Under the pieces are notes generated by a model. That model was not told where the DNA came from. It saw nothing but the letters and a program-made list of their open reading frames with translations, and did not search any database. The position numbers and the translations under genes were made by a program. From Bacillus sp. S/N-304-OC-R1 (GTDB lineage Bacteria > Bacillota > Bacilli > Bacillales > Cytobacillaceae), in the NCBI RefSeq assembly GCF_019749375.1, contig NZ_JACWFE010000012.1, positions 1 to 42,047 of the forward strand: a DNA stretch of 42,047 nt. The letters run 5' to 3'. Positions 41,677 to 42,047 of this stretch are shown one piece after another (within the stretch, counting starts at the first letter, position 1; each line of letters opens with the position of its first letter).

Positions 41677-41745
41677 TTTTCCCACCGGACTTCCCGATTA
41701 CTCCCCATGGAGGTGGGATTTACTGTCCGTTAGTTGTGGGGAAAA
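41677..41745 (+). promoter_or_regulatory. Nested stem-loop in the yqzM leader (candidate cis-regulatory RNA)
   Basis: Successive stems stack on one axis: TTTTCCCAC/GTGGGGAAAA (one bulged G), CGGAC/GTCCG, TCCC/GGGA and CTCC/GGAG with loop CCAT. It ends 6 bases before the yqzM ribosome binding site TAGGAGGGG. It is G+C-richer than its surroundings. I know no family with this layout, so function (attenuation, ligand sensing or mRNA stability) is open; it could also be a remnant of a mobile element. Confidence 0.5.
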
Positions 41746-41765
41746 GGAAATAGGAGGGGTAGACT

Positions 41766-41900
41766 GTGAACGAATTTGAAAAAAATGTCCAAAGCAAACG
41801 AAATGATGCTGTTGACTCTGGTGTTGGATTTGGCGTATCTTTTGGTTTCTTTGCAACATTATTTATTATTGCAACAGTCATTAAAGTTGTAGGATCTTAA
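41766..41900 (+). CDS. yqzM: YqzM family small membrane protein
   Basis: A 44-residue protein from GTG 41766, five bases after AGGAGGGG. It begins NEFEKNVQSKRNDAVDSG and has one membrane helix (VGFGVSFGFFATLFIIATVI), ending KVVGS. It matches B. subtilis YqzM, which lies between holA and comEC; its function is unknown. It is transcribed opposite to holA. A terminator follows at 41933. Its long structured leader is unusual for so small a gene. Confidence 0.9.
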   Translation: MNEFEKNVQSKRNDAVDSGVGFGVSFGFFATLFIIATVIKVVGS

Positions 41901-41932
41901 TGAGCTTAATGACTACATAGGTGAATTTTTTG

Positions 41933-41958
41933 GAGGTTGCCGCTAGCAGCCTCTTTTT
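41933..41958 (+). terminator. Terminator of yqzM
   Basis: GAGGTTGC pairs with GCAGCCTC (one G-U) across CGCTA and is followed by TTTTTAA on the plus strand. Confidence 0.8.
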
Positions 41959-42047
41959 AATTTCATCATTTATTTAGGTATTTAGGCTATTTCCGCATAT
42001 ATTATTGTTTTTGTAATTTGCCCGTTGATTTCCGCTGCGGGCACTTG
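41959..42047. other. Right-edge spacer ending in a possible repeat fragment
   Basis: No gene. The last 27 bases include GTTGATTTCCGCTGCGGGCA, which resembles the start of another common Bacillaceae intergenic repeat; it is cut by the window end, so this is tentative. In B. subtilis comEC would be expected to the right. Confidence 0.35.

Noticed and set aside
41677..41745. Yqz leader as an IS200/IS605 end or TnpB guide RNA
   Set aside because: No transposase or tnpB remnant could be read in any frame of 41318-41765; kept only as a remote possibility.

Overview
The window is a core chromosomal block of a low-GC, endospore-forming Bacillaceae. The evidence is gene order matching the Bacillus subtilis sigA–dnaG–glyQS–era–phoH–floA–rpsU–dnaK–lepA–spoIIP–gpr–rpsT–holA region, very close protein matches recalled for SigA, HrcA and LepA, sporulation genes (yqfC, yqfD, spoIIP, gpr), strong AAGGAGG-type ribosome binding sites with frequent TTG/GTG starts, a glycyl T-box leader and a perfect CIRCE operator. 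Nearly every gene is on the minus strand; the exceptions are yqeW, rpsT and the small gene yqzM.

Layout by coordinate (transcription mostly runs right to left). 55-1827: an acyl-CoA dehydrogenase with its own promoter and a cre-like site, then an unidentified small membrane protein. 1910-5434: sigA, dnaG and a decayed yqxD remnant. 5836-7317: ppsR and ccpN, regulators linked to gluconeogenesis and PEP metabolism. 7503-10756: glyS and glyQ behind a T-box leader and a consensus promoter. 10810-14359: recO, yqzL, era, cdd, dgkA, ybeY. 14356-20013: pgpH, phoH, yqfD, yqfC, yqfB. 20063-22407: floA and the NfeD protein YqeZ behind a SigW-like promoter. 22758-25296: yqeY, rpsU, yqeW (plus strand) and deoC. 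25467-33679: the heat-shock operon hrcA-grpE-dnaK-dnaJ-prmA-rsmE-mtaB under CIRCE. 33701-36876: hemW and lepA. 36937-39698: yqxA, spoIIP, gpr. 39818-41958: rpsT (plus), holA (minus), yqzM (plus).

The genes cover informational and stress functions: transcription initiation and replication priming, aminoacylation, ribosome assembly and modification (Era, YbeY, PrmA, RsmE, MtaB, LepA, S20, S21), chaperones, membrane microdomains, c-di-AMP turnover and spore formation. I found no phage, CRISPR array, IS transposase gene, rRNA or tRNA.

The unusual features are mostly non-coding. (1) A terminator-like hairpin upstream of yqfC carries the yqfC ribosome binding site in its 3' arm, and a SigE-like -10 sequence lies across its apex. 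(2) A 448-base region upstream of yqzM contains a deeply nested stem just before the ribosome binding site, plus a hairpin whose G-U pairing favours the opposite strand. (3) A dispersed palindrome-rich repeat (AAAAGCGGAAGCGCC ... GGCGCTGGAGCTAGACA) occurs at the left edge, upstream of the yqeZ promoter and inside the dnaK-dnaJ gap. (4) yqxD has decayed in place next to dnaG. I saw no clear multi-gene system of undescribed type; the two RNA-level arrangements at yqfC and yqzM are the best candidates for something new.
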